In this document: positions 18,127-26,391 of the stretch, piece after piece
How the letters are laid out: each line of letters begins with the position of its first letter
How positions within the stretch are numbered: the stretch's first letter is position 1
Assembly (NCBI GenBank): GCA_030523775.1
Contig: JAUNHW010000010.1
Coordinates: 1-64,000 of the forward strand
Direction of reading: 5' to 3'
Origin: Akkermansia sp.
GTDB lineage: Bacteria; Verrucomicrobiota; Verrucomicrobiia; Verrucomicrobiales; Akkermansiaceae
Length of the DNA: 64,000 nt
Notes under the pieces: model-generated
Database searches by the model: none
Seen by the model: only the letters and a program-made list of their open reading frames with translations
What the model was told of the DNA's origin: nothing
Made by a program: the position numbers and the translations under genes

Positions 18127-20628
18127 CTATGCGCCGCCCACCTGAATCCAGGTGCGGGTGGCGGCGGGTGAGAGGATGGCGCGGATGTAGGCGTTGATGG
18201 AATCCACCGTCACGGCGCGTATGAGATCCGGCAGGTGGCCGTTGAAATCGGCGCCCAGGCCCACGGCCTCGTTCACGGCCATGGCGCTGCATATCTTCTT
18301 GCCGGATTGCCTGGCGAAGGTCTGCGCCGCCAGCAGGGTGGCGCGGGTGCGCTCCAGGGCGTCCGCGGGCATGCCGTCCGCTGCCAGCCCTGCCAGCGTT
18401 TCCTCCAGCGCGGCGCGCGCCTGTGCGCATTGCTCCGGGGCGGTGCCCAGGTAGATGAAGAGGCAGCCCGCATCCATGCCGAGCAGCGGTGCCGCGCCCG
18501 TGTAGTACGCCAGGCCGCGCTTGTCGCGTATTTCCGCAAAGAGCGGCCCCGCCATGTCGCGGCACCATTCGCAGAAGAGCATTTGCTCCGCCTCCCGCGG
18601 GTCTGCCACGGTGCATGCGGGCACGGCCAGCACAATGACGGCCTGTTCCTTGTCGCTCTCCTCCACCACGTCCGCCGCCTGCTGGGCGGGGGTGGGAACG
18701 CCTTCCGCGCGCTGCCCGGCGGGCATGGCGGAGAAAAGCCTTTCCACGGTGGCGCGGATGGCGGCGGGGTCAATATCCCCCGCCACGGCAAGCACGGCGT
18801 TGCGCGCGCACGCCAGGCGGGCGTGGCGGCATGCCAGGTCCTCCCGCGTGATGGACTGCACGCTCTCCACGGAGCCGTCCGCATGGTTGCCGTAGGAGAC
18901 ATCCCCGAAGCAGAGCTTGCGGATGCGGCGGAAGGCGAGCATGGCGGGGTCCTCCTCCGCATCGCGGATATCCGCCACCATGGCCTCTCTTTCCGTTTCC
19001 ACCCCGGCGGGGTGGAGGGCGGGGTGCAGCACGGCGTCCGCCAACAGGGAGAGCAGCGTTTCCGCATCTGCGGCCATGCCGTCCACGGAGATGGTGAGGG
19101 TGTTGTTGCCGGCGGCACTGCGTATGCCGCCGCCCAGGTTTTCCACGGCATCCGCGAATTCGGTTGCGCTGCGGGTGGCGGTGCCCTTGAGCATGCATTC
19201 CGCCAGCAGGGAGTTGATGCCCGCGTTCTGCGCGGTTTCCGTGGGGCAGCCCGCCACCAGCGCCAGCGTGGCGTACACAAGCGGCACGCGCTTGTCCACG
19301 CACGTGGCCAACTTCATGCCGTTGGGCAGGGTGCACACCTGCGGTTCCTGCAGGGTGGCGGTTTCCGCGGCGTCCCGCGGTGCGGGGTTGGTGCCGGCGG
19401 GATCCACGCTCACCTCGCACAGGCGCGCGGGTTGCAGGTAGGTTTCCGCCACGCGTGCCAGGTCCGCGCAGGTGGTGCGGGAGAGCGCGGCATCCCACTC
19501 CTCCATGCAATCGGCGTTGCGGGTGAGGTGCCAGGCCATGCCCAGGGTATCCGCCACGCCCTGCACCTTGGCGAGCGTGCGCAGGCGCGCGGACTGCAGC
19601 TGCTTGAGCGTGCGGGCGCGCGCGGCTTGGAAATCCCGCTGCGGCAGGGTGCGCACATACTCCAGCAGGGCGTCGCGCAGGGCATCGCGGCGGTCGCGCT
19701 CCACGTCCGCCTCTATGATGAAGGCCCCTTCGCCGTGGCGGTCCGGCATGGCATTGGCCGTCACATCGTGCGCCATGCCCAGCTCATCGTGGAAGCGCTT
19801 GAAGAGCCAGGCGGCGCGGCCGTCCCCCAGGATGGAGGCCAGCATGGTGAGCGCGGCGGCATCCGGGTGGTTGGAGTGCGGAATGCGCCAGGCGAGCATG
19901 AGCGTGCTGGTGGGCTGGGCGAATTCCCGGCGGAAGGTGCGCGGCCCCCATTGGCGGGGCTCCTGCGGCGGCGCGGCTTGCGGCAGCGGGGCAGGGGGGA
20001 TGTCTGCGGTTTCCCGCTCCACGGCGGCGAAAAGCTCCGCCGCATCCACATCTCCCGCCACGCATACGAAGGTGTTGCAGGGCACGTAGCGCTCGCGGTG
20101 GTACGCCACCATATCCGCGTGGGTGAGGGCGTCGAACCGTGCGCGGCGGCCGATGACCGGCAGGCGCCGCGGGCTCACCTTGTAGAGCGTCTCCGCCAGC
20201 GCGTGGTAGGAGGCGTCCTGCGGGTCGTCCGCATACATGTCCATCTCGCGGCGTATCACATCGCGCTCGCGTTCGAACTCGTCCTCCGGGAAAGATGGGT
20301 GGAACACCAGCTGCACCAGCAGGTGCAGGAACTCGCGCCAATACTCGGCGGGACCGTTGATGTGGTAGACGGTGCGGTCTGTGGTGGTGTAGGCGTTCCA
20401 GGAGCCGCCCAGCTCCGGCACGCGGCGGTTGAGCTCCTCCCCGTTGTATTCCGCCGTGCCCTTGAACACCTGGTGCTCCAGCAGGTGGGAGATGCCGCTG
20501 CCCAGGTGCGCCCCCTCCAGCATGGAACCCGTGCCCACCCACACCTGCACGGATACCAGCGGCACGGCGCGCCGCGGCGCGGCTATCACGGTCAATCCGT
20601 TCCGGCAGGTGTGGTGCTCGTGTTGCAT
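18127..20628 (-). CDS. M16 family zinc metallopeptidase (two fused M16 units)
   Basis: 833-residue pitrilysin/processing-peptidase family protein. The N-terminal unit has the inverted zinc motif HxxEH as HLLEH (His48, Glu51, His52), preceded by the typical GSGISH. The C-terminal unit, starting near residue 420 (LPNGMKLATCVDKRVPLVYATL), has no HxxEH and is the usual inactive partner. No signal peptide is evident, so it may be cytoplasmic; its substrate is unknown. The start at 20628 was chosen over a TTG at 20646, because a promoter -10 overlaps the latter. Confidence 0.9.
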   Translation of the reverse strand: MQHEHHTCRNGLTVIAAPRRAVPLVSVQVWVGTGSMLEGAHLGSGISHLLEHQVFKGTAEYNGEELNRRVPELGGSWNAYTTTDRTVYHINGPAEYWREFLHLLVQLVFHPSFPEDEFERERDVIRREMDMYADDPQDASYHALAETLYKVSPRRLPVIGRRARFDALTHADMVAYHRERYVPCNTFVCVAGDVDAAELFAAVERETADIPPAPLPQAAPPQEPRQWGPRTFRREFAQPTSTLMLAWRIPHSNHPDAAALTMLASILGDGRAAWLFKRFHDELGMAHDVTANAMPDRHGEGAFIIEADVERDRRDALRDALLEYVRTLPQRDFQAARARTLKQLQSARLRTLAKVQGVADTLGMAWHLTRNADCMEEWDAALSRTTCADLARVAETYLQPARLCEVSVDPAGTNPAPRDAAETATLQEPQVCTLPNGMKLATCVDKRVPLVYATLALVAGCPTETAQNAGINSLLAECMLKGTATRSATEFADAVENLGGGIRSAAGNNTLTISVDGMAADAETLLSLLADAVLHPALHPAGVETEREAMVADIRDAEEDPAMLAFRRIRKLCFGDVSYGNHADGSVESVQSITREDLACRHARLACARNAVLAVAGDIDPAAIRATVERLFSAMPAGQRAEGVPTPAQQAADVVEESDKEQAVIVLAVPACTVADPREAEQMLFCEWCRDMAGPLFAEIRDKRGLAYYTGAAPLLGMDAGCLFIYLGTAPEQCAQARAALEETLAGLAADGMPADALERTRATLLAAQTFARQSGKKICSAMAVNEAVGLGADFNGHLPDLIRAVTVDSINAYIRAILSPAATRTWIQVGGA

Positions 20629-20634
20629 GCACAC

Positions 20635-20663
20635 ACTATGCCACAACTTGCGCCAAGGCGCAA
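20635..20663 (-). promoter_or_regulatory. promoter of the M16 peptidase gene (leaderless type)
   Basis: Minus strand TTGCGC, 17 bases, CATAGT, then 6 bases to the ATG at 20628. Confidence 0.5.
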
Positions 20664-20669
20664 GGGGAT

Positions 20670-20697
20670 GTACTAGGTACTAGGTACTATGTACTAT
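20670..20697. repeat. four-copy heptamer repeat GTACTAG/GTACTAT
   Basis: Perfect 7-bp period: two GTACTAG units then two GTACTAT units, in the gap between the M16 gene and the orphan phage-like gene. Confidence 0.85.
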
Positions 20698-20738
20698 TTG
20701 GAAAATTCCCCGCGCTAGAGGCGCGGCATTATTCCAAA
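20697..20738 (-). terminator. interrupted hairpin downstream of the orphan phage-like gene
   Basis: Outer arms TTTGGAA/TTCCAAA and inner arms CCGCGC/GCGCGG with loop TAGAG. On the minus strand it lies after the stop near 20775 and before the M16 promoter. The T-run is weak. Confidence 0.4.
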
Positions 20739-20744
20739 ATCGTA

Positions 20745-20772
20745 AATTGTCAATTGTCAATCGTCAATTGAA
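20745..20772. repeat. four-unit heptamer repeat AATTGTC
   Basis: AATTGTC, AATTGTC, AATCGTC and AATTGAA in exact 7-bp register, directly after the stop of the minus-strand gene at 20775. Confidence 0.8.
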
Positions 20773-20774
20773 TG

Positions 20775-21263
20775 TTATTTCTGCGGGCAGCGGCGGATAT
20801 CGCGCACGCCGTTGAATATCGTGGCCGTGGCGCTCAACGCGCTTCCCAGGCTGCGCACGCGGGATTGCCTGGCCTGGTTTTTCATGTCCCAGTTCTCCAG
20901 CGCAGACTGCTGGCGCAGGGTGTTCACCTCCTGCAGGGCGGCGTTCGTGCGGTTGGTGATATCATCCTCCAGCCGCGTGGCAAGGTCGGTCTCGCGGGTG
21001 AGCGCGCTGCCCTCTGCCGCCAGGTTGGAGCGCGCGGCATCCCCGCGTGCGCGCGCCACTTCCGTTTCCGCATTGCGCTGGCCGCGCCGGTGGTTTTCCA
21101 GGGCGGTGCCCGTCATGGCATCTGCCTGGCGCTCGGAGAACTGCTGTTGAACATCCGCGGCCTTTTCCAATGCCTTGCCCTGGTCGTGCTCAGCCTTGGC
21201 CTGAATGGCTTTCCCCACCGCGTTTGCAGCGGTGGACAAGATGGTTGTTGTGGTGAATCCCAT
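20775..21263 (-). CDS. orphan phage-like internal virion protein (T7 gp14-like layout)
   Basis: 162 residues from the ATG at 21263 (an upstream in-frame ATG at 21308 has no support). A short Ala/Thr-rich hydrophobic start (MGFTTTTILSTAANAVGKAI) precedes a long Gln/Ala/Arg/Glu-rich helical body. A C-terminal Gly/Ala patch (SLGSALSATATIFNG) ends it. This arrangement is that of small podoviral internal virion proteins such as T7 gp14. No other phage gene lies nearby. It could be a relic, or a host protein of similar composition; homology was not tested. Confidence 0.5.
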   Translation of the reverse strand: MGFTTTTILSTAANAVGKAIQAKAEHDQGKALEKAADVQQQFSERQADAMTGTALENHRRGQRNAETEVARARGDAARSNLAAEGSALTRETDLATRLEDDITNRTNAALQEVNTLRQQSALENWDMKNQARQSRVRSLGSALSATATIFNGVRDIRRCPQK

Positions 21264-21453
21264 ATCTGCGCACCCTACCACGCGCCGCCTGTGCCGCGCA
21301 AGGTTCATGTGCCCGCCGCGGCACCAACCCGCCAGCGGGTTGCCGCCGCGCGGGCCTAAAAACCCGCAGCCGGGGGAGGAAGTTTACAACACATGACATA
21401 CCGCCGTGCACTTTGGGCTTGCCATCAACCGCCGCTTCCCTTACCATCTGCGC

Positions 21454-21526
21454 GGGGCTGTAGCTCAGCGGTTAGAGCAGAGGACTCATAATCCTTTGGT
21501 CCAGGGTTCAAATCCCTGCGGCCCTA
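21454..21526 (+). tRNA. tRNA with anticodon CAT (Ile2 or elongator Met)
   Basis: Cloverleaf: acceptor GGGGCTG/CGGCCCT with a G1-U72 wobble, D-stem GCTC/GAGC, anticodon loop CTCATAA, T-loop TTCAAAT, discriminator A, no encoded CCA. The GAGCAG...TTGGTC features resemble tRNA-Ile2, whose CAT is modified to lysidine by TilS, more than elongator Met. The identity is not certain. Confidence 0.9.
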
Positions 21527-21534
21527 TTTCACCC

Positions 21535-21567
21535 CGCAAGCCGCTTCACGGCGGCTTGCGTTTTTTT
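21535..21567 (+). terminator. tRNA terminator
   Basis: Perfect 10-bp stem CGCAAGCCGC/GCGGCTTGCG with a 6-base loop and T7, 8 bases after the tRNA. Confidence 0.9.
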
Positions 21568-21593
21568 GCCTTCATCCCGTCCTGATTTATTTC

Positions 21594-21622
21594 TTGTCAT
21601 CACACATGCTGGGCGATATACT
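21594..21622 (+). promoter_or_regulatory. promoter of the lipoprotein gene (leaderless type)
   Basis: TTGTCA, 17 bases, TATACT, then CCCGGC and the ATG at 21629. The predicted +1 is at the start codon. Confidence 0.7.
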
Positions 21623-21628
21623 CCCGGC

Positions 21629-22387
21629 ATGTTCAAAGCGCTTCATCTCGTTCTGTTGGGGGTTGGCTTCCTGCTGGCATCATGCAGCTTCTCGCAATCC
21701 AGGCTGAAATCCGAGAGCGGGCTGTACGATGTGCAGCTCACACACTCCCTCAAGGTGGCGGTGGACGGCTACTGGCTGCCGGACCAGCCGTACGACGCCC
21801 CCGCCGTGGGCAGCATCTACATTGCACCGCTGGATATGCACCTGGTGCAAGAGGGGCATGAGGAGTACGTGCCCTTGATGCAGAAGCAGATGCACGACTA
21901 CCTGACCAAGGCCATTAGCGCATCCATCAGCACCAACAAGCTCATCAACAGGTGGACGCTCACCAACTCCCCGCAGGCCGCCACCGTGCGCCTGGATTTC
22001 TCCGTGGTGCATTTCCGCACCCAGCGCTCCGGCCTGCGTGTGGTCTCGGAGGTGGGCGGCTACTTCATGCCGGTGCCCGGTGTGTCCTCCGTGGTGTCCA
22101 GCTTTGCAGAGGGAGACATCTGCATTGAGGGCACCATGCGCGATGTGAAAACCGGGCGCCTGCTCATGGCGTTCAAGGATTCCAACCGCGCCAAGGCCCG
22201 TCTCTACAGCGCCAACGCCTACAAGCGGGGCGGCGCCGCGGACGCCAACCTGCAGCTCTGGGCCAAGAAGATGGGTGAGCTGCTGACCATTGGCGGCGAG
22301 TACCGTGCCCAGGGAAAGACATTGAAGGATTTCATCAACGAGCGCAGCTACGCCAAGGGCCTCTACCAGCGCCGCACCGCCTATTGA
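21629..22387 (+). CDS. outer-envelope lipoprotein, DUF3313-like
   Basis: 252 residues. A lipoprotein signal peptide ends in the lipobox LLASC (Cys about residue 18). The rest alternates beta strands and helices. The layout (a binding pocket-like N-half, then a RAAT-type TVRLDFSVVHF strand and an EGTMRDVKTGRLLMAFKDS block) resembles the DUF3313 lipoprotein family. Function unknown. The start at 21629 fits both the signal peptide and the promoter; the upstream ORF extension does not. Confidence 0.75.
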   Translation: MFKALHLVLLGVGFLLASCSFSQSRLKSESGLYDVQLTHSLKVAVDGYWLPDQPYDAPAVGSIYIAPLDMHLVQEGHEEYVPLMQKQMHDYLTKAISASISTNKLINRWTLTNSPQAATVRLDFSVVHFRTQRSGLRVVSEVGGYFMPVPGVSSVVSSFAEGDICIEGTMRDVKTGRLLMAFKDSNRAKARLYSANAYKRGGAADANLQLWAKKMGELLTIGGEYRAQGKTLKDFINERSYAKGLYQRRTAY

Positions 22388-22408
22388 TTCCCTCCATCCC
22401 ACCACTGG

Positions 22409-22442
22409 AGAGCCCCGTCCGCCAGCCCGCGGACGGGGCTCT
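22409..22442 (+). terminator. terminator of the lipoprotein gene
   Basis: Perfect 13-bp stem AGAGCCCCGTCCG/CGGACGGGGCTCT, 8-base loop. The T-run is poor, so termination may be partial. Confidence 0.65.
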
Positions 22443-22591
22443 TGCTCTCTGCTTGAAACAAGGCAGTGTGACCCCAAACGTGATCCCAAACGTGACTCTG
22501 CTATAATATGCCCTCAAACGGAGGTGCAACAAAAAAGCCCGCATTCATGGGACTTGCGTGCGATAGGTGCGCTAGGATATTGCCTTTTTCG

Positions 22592-22665
22592 TCGGGGCGA
22601 CAGGATTCGAACCTGCGACATCCAGCTCCCAAAGCTGGCGCTCTACCAGGCTGAGCTACGCCCCG
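22592..22665 (-). tRNA. tRNA-Pro (anticodon TGG)
   Basis: Minus-strand cloverleaf: acceptor CGGGGCG/CGCCCCG, anticodon loop TTTGGGA with TGG, T-loop TTCGAAT, discriminator A, no encoded CCA. It follows tRNA-Phe by 21 bases and shares its promoter. Confidence 0.95.
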
Positions 22666-22686
22666 CGAAAATTTTGGGTAAAAAAA

Positions 22687-22762
22687 TGGTGGCTCGGGAC
22701 GGGATCGAACCGCCGACACGCGGATTTTCAATCCGCTGCTCTACCAACTGAGCTACCGAGCC
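22687..22762 (-). tRNA. tRNA-Phe (anticodon GAA)
   Basis: Minus-strand cloverleaf: acceptor GGCTCGG/CCGAGCC, anticodon loop TTGAAAA, T-loop TTCGATC, and an encoded 3' CCA, unlike the other three tRNAs here. Confidence 0.96.
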
Positions 22763-22795
22763 ACTAGTGCCGCCCGTTGAACGGGGTGCGGGCGC

Positions 22796-22824
22796 ATGAT
22801 ACGCGCAAACATTGCCTTTGACAA
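22796..22824 (-). promoter_or_regulatory. promoter of the tRNA-Phe/tRNA-Pro pair
   Basis: Minus strand TTGTCA, 17 bases, TATCAT, about 33 bases upstream of the tRNA-Phe 5' end. Confidence 0.7.
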
Positions 22825-22922
22825 GTAAAAAATCACGCGGAGTGGAATTTTTTTACGGCATTTTGCGGGGGGAAGCACAATTCATCCTTTCAAACGTGGA
22901 GAAATGGTGTAGGATGGAGCGG

Positions 22923-23903
22923 ATGAAGAAACTCTTTCAGGTGATGCTGGCGGGAGCCCTGGCCTGCGCCGCCGCGCAGGGGCAGGACGATATCATCATA
23001 GAAGACGGCGTGTTCCTGGACGACACGGGGATGGACCCCATCTACTCCACGCCGTCCACGGTGCCCGCGGACCCCGCGGAGGAGGGACAGCGCCCGGCAC
23101 TGGTGCCCAACGACTACTATTTCGAGTACCTGGGGCCCATGCACGTGCATGGCCAGGGGGCGCATGTGCGGCTGATGAACGCGTTTGTGACGGTGCCGCT
23201 GCTCAACCCGCGCAAGCACGCGTGGCACGGCTGGCACCTGGATGCCAAGGTTAGCGGGCGGCTGACGTGGATGCACAATTCCGGCAACAAGGTGCTCAAC
23301 GAGCGGCGGCTGTACACGCTGGGAGCCAGCGCCACCCTGATTCACCAGGTGGGGCAGCAATCCCAGTTCCACCTGGGATTCACACCGCAGCTATCCACGG
23401 ATTTCGATGTGATGAGCCATGAGATGTTCTACTGGGGCGGCAACGTGGGCTTCTCCTCCACCATCGGTGAAAAGTTCAAGTACACAATCGGGGTATCCGT
23501 GATGCCGGACTACAACAACATGTGGCTCTACCCGCTGGTGAACTTCCAGTGGCGTGTGCGGCCCAACTGGGAGCTGCAGCTGCAGGCGGAGCGCCTTTCC
23601 TACCAGTTCGTGAGCGGCAGCGGCCAATTCCGCGTGGGCCCCTTCATGCAGCACAACCGCAGCGTGTGGACGGTGAAGCGCCACGGCGCCACCCGCATGC
23701 TGCGCATGACCAACTGGATAACCGGCGGCACGGCATCCTACCGCTGGACCATGGGTGCCTGCAAGGTGAGCCTGGTGGGGGATTTGGGCTGCACCTTCTA
23801 CAACAATTTCCGCGTGCGCACCAAGAACGGCAGGCATACCCTGGAACGCTACCGCACGGATGGCGGCCTGTACGCCCGCGTGGCCGTGGGCGTGGAATTC
23901 TGA
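22923..23903 (+). CDS. outer-membrane beta-barrel protein
   Basis: 326 residues. A Sec signal peptide (MKKLFQVMLAGALACAAAQG) is followed by an acidic linker (about 22-60). Then come alternating amphipathic strands with aromatic girdles (WHGWHLDAKVSG, FHLGFTPQLSTDF, FKYTIGVSVMP, WELQLQAERLSYQF), ending in Phe after an aliphatic-rich last strand (YARVAVGVEF), the usual BAM recognition end. It is probably an uncharacterised porin-like barrel. ATG at 22923 is preferred to 22914 because TAGGAT sits 7 bases upstream of it. Confidence 0.78.
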   Translation: MKKLFQVMLAGALACAAAQGQDDIIIEDGVFLDDTGMDPIYSTPSTVPADPAEEGQRPALVPNDYYFEYLGPMHVHGQGAHVRLMNAFVTVPLLNPRKHAWHGWHLDAKVSGRLTWMHNSGNKVLNERRLYTLGASATLIHQVGQQSQFHLGFTPQLSTDFDVMSHEMFYWGGNVGFSSTIGEKFKYTIGVSVMPDYNNMWLYPLVNFQWRVRPNWELQLQAERLSYQFVSGSGQFRVGPFMQHNRSVWTVKRHGATRMLRMTNWITGGTASYRWTMGACKVSLVGDLGCTFYNNFRVRTKNGRHTLERYRTDGGLYARVAVGVEF

Positions 23904-23978
23904 GCATGCCCCAATTTTTCGCTGGATATTGTTTAAGAAAAGTGGTATATTCAGGTTCGAGCTGAAAGGAACACCACC

Positions 23979-24707
23979 ATGAGCGAAGAAACGCAGCCTT
24001 CATACAAGCGCATCCTGCTGAAGTTGAGCGGGGAGGCCCTGCGCGCCCCCGGCAGCAAGGACAACATCTCCCCGGAGATTGTGGCCCGCATTGCACGGGA
24101 GATTGCGGAGGCCCAGAAGCAGGGCAACCTGCAGATTGCCGTGGTGGTGGGCGGCGGCAACATCTGGCGCGGCGCCAAGGCCAGCGTGCGCGGCATGGAC
24201 CGCCCCACCGCAGACTACGTGGGCATGCTCGCCACCGTGATGAACGCCCTCTCCATCTGCTCCGCCGTGCAGGAGGCCGGCGTGCCCGCCCACGTGCAGA
24301 GCGCCATTGAGATGAAGAACGTGGCGGAACCCTATGTGCGCAACAACGCGCGCATCCTGCTGCGCAGCGGCCATGTGGTGGTGTTCGCCGCCGGTACGGG
24401 CAACCCCTTCTTCAGCACAGACACCGCCGCCGCGCTGCGCGCATGCGAGATCAACGCGGATGTGGTGCTCAAGGCCACCTCCGTGGACGGCGTGTACACC
24501 GCAGATCCCAAGACGGACCCCACCGCCACGCGGTTCGACACCATCTCCTACGAGGAGTGCATCCAGCGCGAGCTCAAGGTGATGGACCAGACCGCCTTCA
24601 CGCTCTGCAAGGACAACAAGAAACCCATCATGGTGTTCGACATGCACCGGGAGGGCAACATCACCCGCGCCCTGCTCGGTGAGAAGATCGGCACCGTCAT
24701 CAGCTAA
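23979..24707 (+). CDS. pyrH: UMP kinase
   Basis: Phosphorylates UMP to UDP in pyrimidine nucleotide synthesis; a hexamer of the amino-acid kinase fold. The 242-residue product shows YKRILLKLSGEAL, VVVGGGNIWRG, DYVGMLATVMNALS, FAAGTGNPFFSTDTAAALRA and VLKATSVDGVYTADPK. A GAAAGGA ribosome-binding site precedes the ATG. It heads the usual bacterial translation cluster pyrH-frr, 29 bases apart. Confidence 0.97.
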   Translation: MSEETQPSYKRILLKLSGEALRAPGSKDNISPEIVARIAREIAEAQKQGNLQIAVVVGGGNIWRGAKASVRGMDRPTADYVGMLATVMNALSICSAVQEAGVPAHVQSAIEMKNVAEPYVRNNARILLRSGHVVVFAAGTGNPFFSTDTAAALRACEINADVVLKATSVDGVYTADPKTDPTATRFDTISYEECIQRELKVMDQTAFTLCKDNKKPIMVFDMHREGNITRALLGEKIGTVIS

Positions 24708-24736
24708 GCAAACCATCTTTACAACAACAAGAAATT

Positions 24737-25303
24737 ATGGACGAAGAAACTCTCCTGCTTGAAACAGAGACCGCCATGGAGGAAGCCGTGGAACGCCTGA
24801 ACACGGACTGCGCCGGCGTGCGCACCGGCAAGGCTTCCCCCTCCCTCGTGGACAATATGGACGTGTACGTGGCCTCCTACGGCTCCAGCATGAAGCTCAA
24901 GGGCCTGGCCGTCATCTCCACCCCGGATGCCCGCTCCATCCTCATCCAGCCGTTCGATCCCGGCACGCTCAACGACATCAAGAAAGCCATTGCGGACAGC
25001 AAGCTGGGCATCACCCCCGTGATTGACGCCCGTTCCGTGCGCCTCCCCATCCCGGAGCTCACCGGCGAGCGCCGCAAGGAGATGTGCAAGTACGTGGACG
25101 GCCTGAAGGAGGACGCCCGCGTGCGCGTGCGCGCCGCCCGCAAGGCCGGCATGGACGGCATCAAGAAGCTCAAGGCGGACAACATCCTCACGGAGGACGG
25201 CGTTCGCCAGGCGGAGGACAAGGTCCAGAAGCTCACGGACAAGTACACCAAGAAGATAGACGAGATCGTGGAGGCCAAGGAAAAGGAAATCATGACCGTC
25301 TAA
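24737..25303 (+). CDS. frr: ribosome recycling factor
   Basis: Splits post-termination ribosomes with EF-G. The 188-residue product has the L-shaped RRF blocks LNTDCAGVRTGKASPSLVDN, STPDARSILIQPFDPGTL, PIPELTGERRKEMCKYV and EDARVRVRAARKAGMDGIKK. No Shine-Dalgarno sequence is present upstream (ACAACAACAAGAAATT). Confidence 0.97.
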   Translation: MDEETLLLETETAMEEAVERLNTDCAGVRTGKASPSLVDNMDVYVASYGSSMKLKGLAVISTPDARSILIQPFDPGTLNDIKKAIADSKLGITPVIDARSVRLPIPELTGERRKEMCKYVDGLKEDARVRVRAARKAGMDGIKKLKADNILTEDGVRQAEDKVQKLTDKYTKKIDEIVEAKEKEIMTV

Positions 25304-25345
25304 CACATCCCCCCACCCCATTCACCCCTAACCTGCAAAACACCC

Positions 25346-25666
25346 ATGGCAAACAATACCACCAACGTGCTGGCTTCCGGCATTGAAATCATCGGCTCCA
25401 TCCGCTTCCAGAACGATATGACCATCGACGGCAAGGTCGATGGTGAAATCCAGTCGGACAAGGGCAAGGTCACCATCGGCGAAATGGCCGACATCAAGGG
25501 CAACATCCACGCGGGTGAGGTCCACGTCTACGGCCACGTCAAGGGCAACGTCAAGAGCGACCGCTGCCACCTCAACAACAACGCCGTCGTCAGCGGAGAC
25601 ATCACCACCGGCGTGCTCTCCATGGACGAGGGCGCACGCCTGAAGGGCCGCGCGGAAATCGGCTAA
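25346..25666 (+). CDS. bactofilin
   Basis: Polymer-forming cytoskeletal protein of 106 residues, built almost wholly of the right-handed beta-helix of the bactofilin domain. The pattern is GxxxIxGxxxxxNDMTIDGKVDGEI, then GKVTIGEMADIKGNI, HAGEVHVYGHVKGNV and LSMDEGARLKGRAEIG. Bactofilins form filaments that position envelope enzymes. It follows frr by 42 bases and precedes a strong terminator, so it probably ends the pyrH-frr operon. No Shine-Dalgarno sequence is seen. Confidence 0.9.
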   Translation: MANNTTNVLASGIEIIGSIRFQNDMTIDGKVDGEIQSDKGKVTIGEMADIKGNIHAGEVHVYGHVKGNVKSDRCHLNNNAVVSGDITTGVLSMDEGARLKGRAEIG

Positions 25667-25692
25667 AGCCGGCTCACAATCAATCATTCCTT

Positions 25693-25728
25693 CACGGCGG
25701 GGCGCCCTGTGCGTGCCGCCGTGATTTT
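25693..25728 (+). terminator. terminator after bactofilin
   Basis: 8-bp stem CACGGCGG/CCGCCGTG around a GC-rich loop, followed by ATTTTC. Confidence 0.7.
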
Positions 25729-25761
25729 CTCCCTGCATCCGCCGCCCAAAAGCCCCCGCGC

Positions 25762-26304
25762 ATGAACAAGAGGATATGCTGCATCACCTTGTTGGCCGCC
25801 TGCCATTGCGTTTTCCTGCCGTCCTGCCAGCAGCAGCAGAAGCAGCTGCAATTCCTGTTCCACGAAACGCTTTCCGTTCCGGAGCACACACCTGTGGAAC
25901 TTTCCGCGGGAGGTGTGGTGTTTCATTTGCAGCTGCTGCCCAATAAGGGCGGGGTGCGCGTGGAGAGTTCCTACCACCCGCTTTTCCGTGGAGAGTGCCT
26001 GGCTGCCGGTATTCCTTGCGGCTCCTTTGTGCTCAAGGACAACGCCTACGGGGTGGAGCAGAAGCTGCGCGCCATCATGAAGATGGGATACAACAAATAT
26101 GATGTGGAGCACGGGGATGACGATACCGCCGGCGAGCAGCCGTACATCGGCTATTGCTTCCACGGCTACTACCGTGTATGCCGCAGCGAGAAGCGCTTTG
26201 GCGGTGATTCCATGCACAACGGCCCGCTATGCGAGCTGGATGCCGCCTGCCGCGAGGCCAACCGCCATGAGCTGCACGCACCCCGGCCCCGCCCTCAGCG
26301 CTGA
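25762..26304 (+). CDS. small lipoprotein of unknown function
   Basis: 180 residues. A signal peptide ends in the lipobox FLPSC (Cys about 22), followed by a run of Gln. The mature part is Gly/Cys-rich with several more Cys (about 63, 67, 133, 140, 153, 159) and ends in a basic Pro-rich tail. No family was recognised. It stands alone between a terminator and the argD promoter. Confidence 0.65.
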   Translation: MNKRICCITLLAACHCVFLPSCQQQQKQLQFLFHETLSVPEHTPVELSAGGVVFHLQLLPNKGGVRVESSYHPLFRGECLAAGIPCGSFVLKDNAYGVEQKLRAIMKMGYNKYDVEHGDDDTAGEQPYIGYCFHGYYRVCRSEKRFGGDSMHNGPLCELDAACREANRHELHAPRPRPQR

Positions 26305-26353
26305 TAGTTGCTTCCCGCATTGACTTTGAAGACCCGAATCCGCATGATGCCGC

Positions 26354-26382
26354 TTGACAATGCGGGGGCAGGGGTGTAGATT
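26354..26382 (+). promoter_or_regulatory. promoter of argD (near-leaderless)
   Basis: Consensus TTGACA, 17 bases, TAGATT, then 9 bases to the ATG at 26392. Confidence 0.7.
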
Positions 26383-26391
26383 GGCGGGGCT

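Noticed and set aside
18235..20676. 813-codon plus-strand ORF opposite the M16 peptidase
   Set aside because: Antisense shadow of a clear M16 gene; composition is His/Gly/Arg-rich and non-protein-like.
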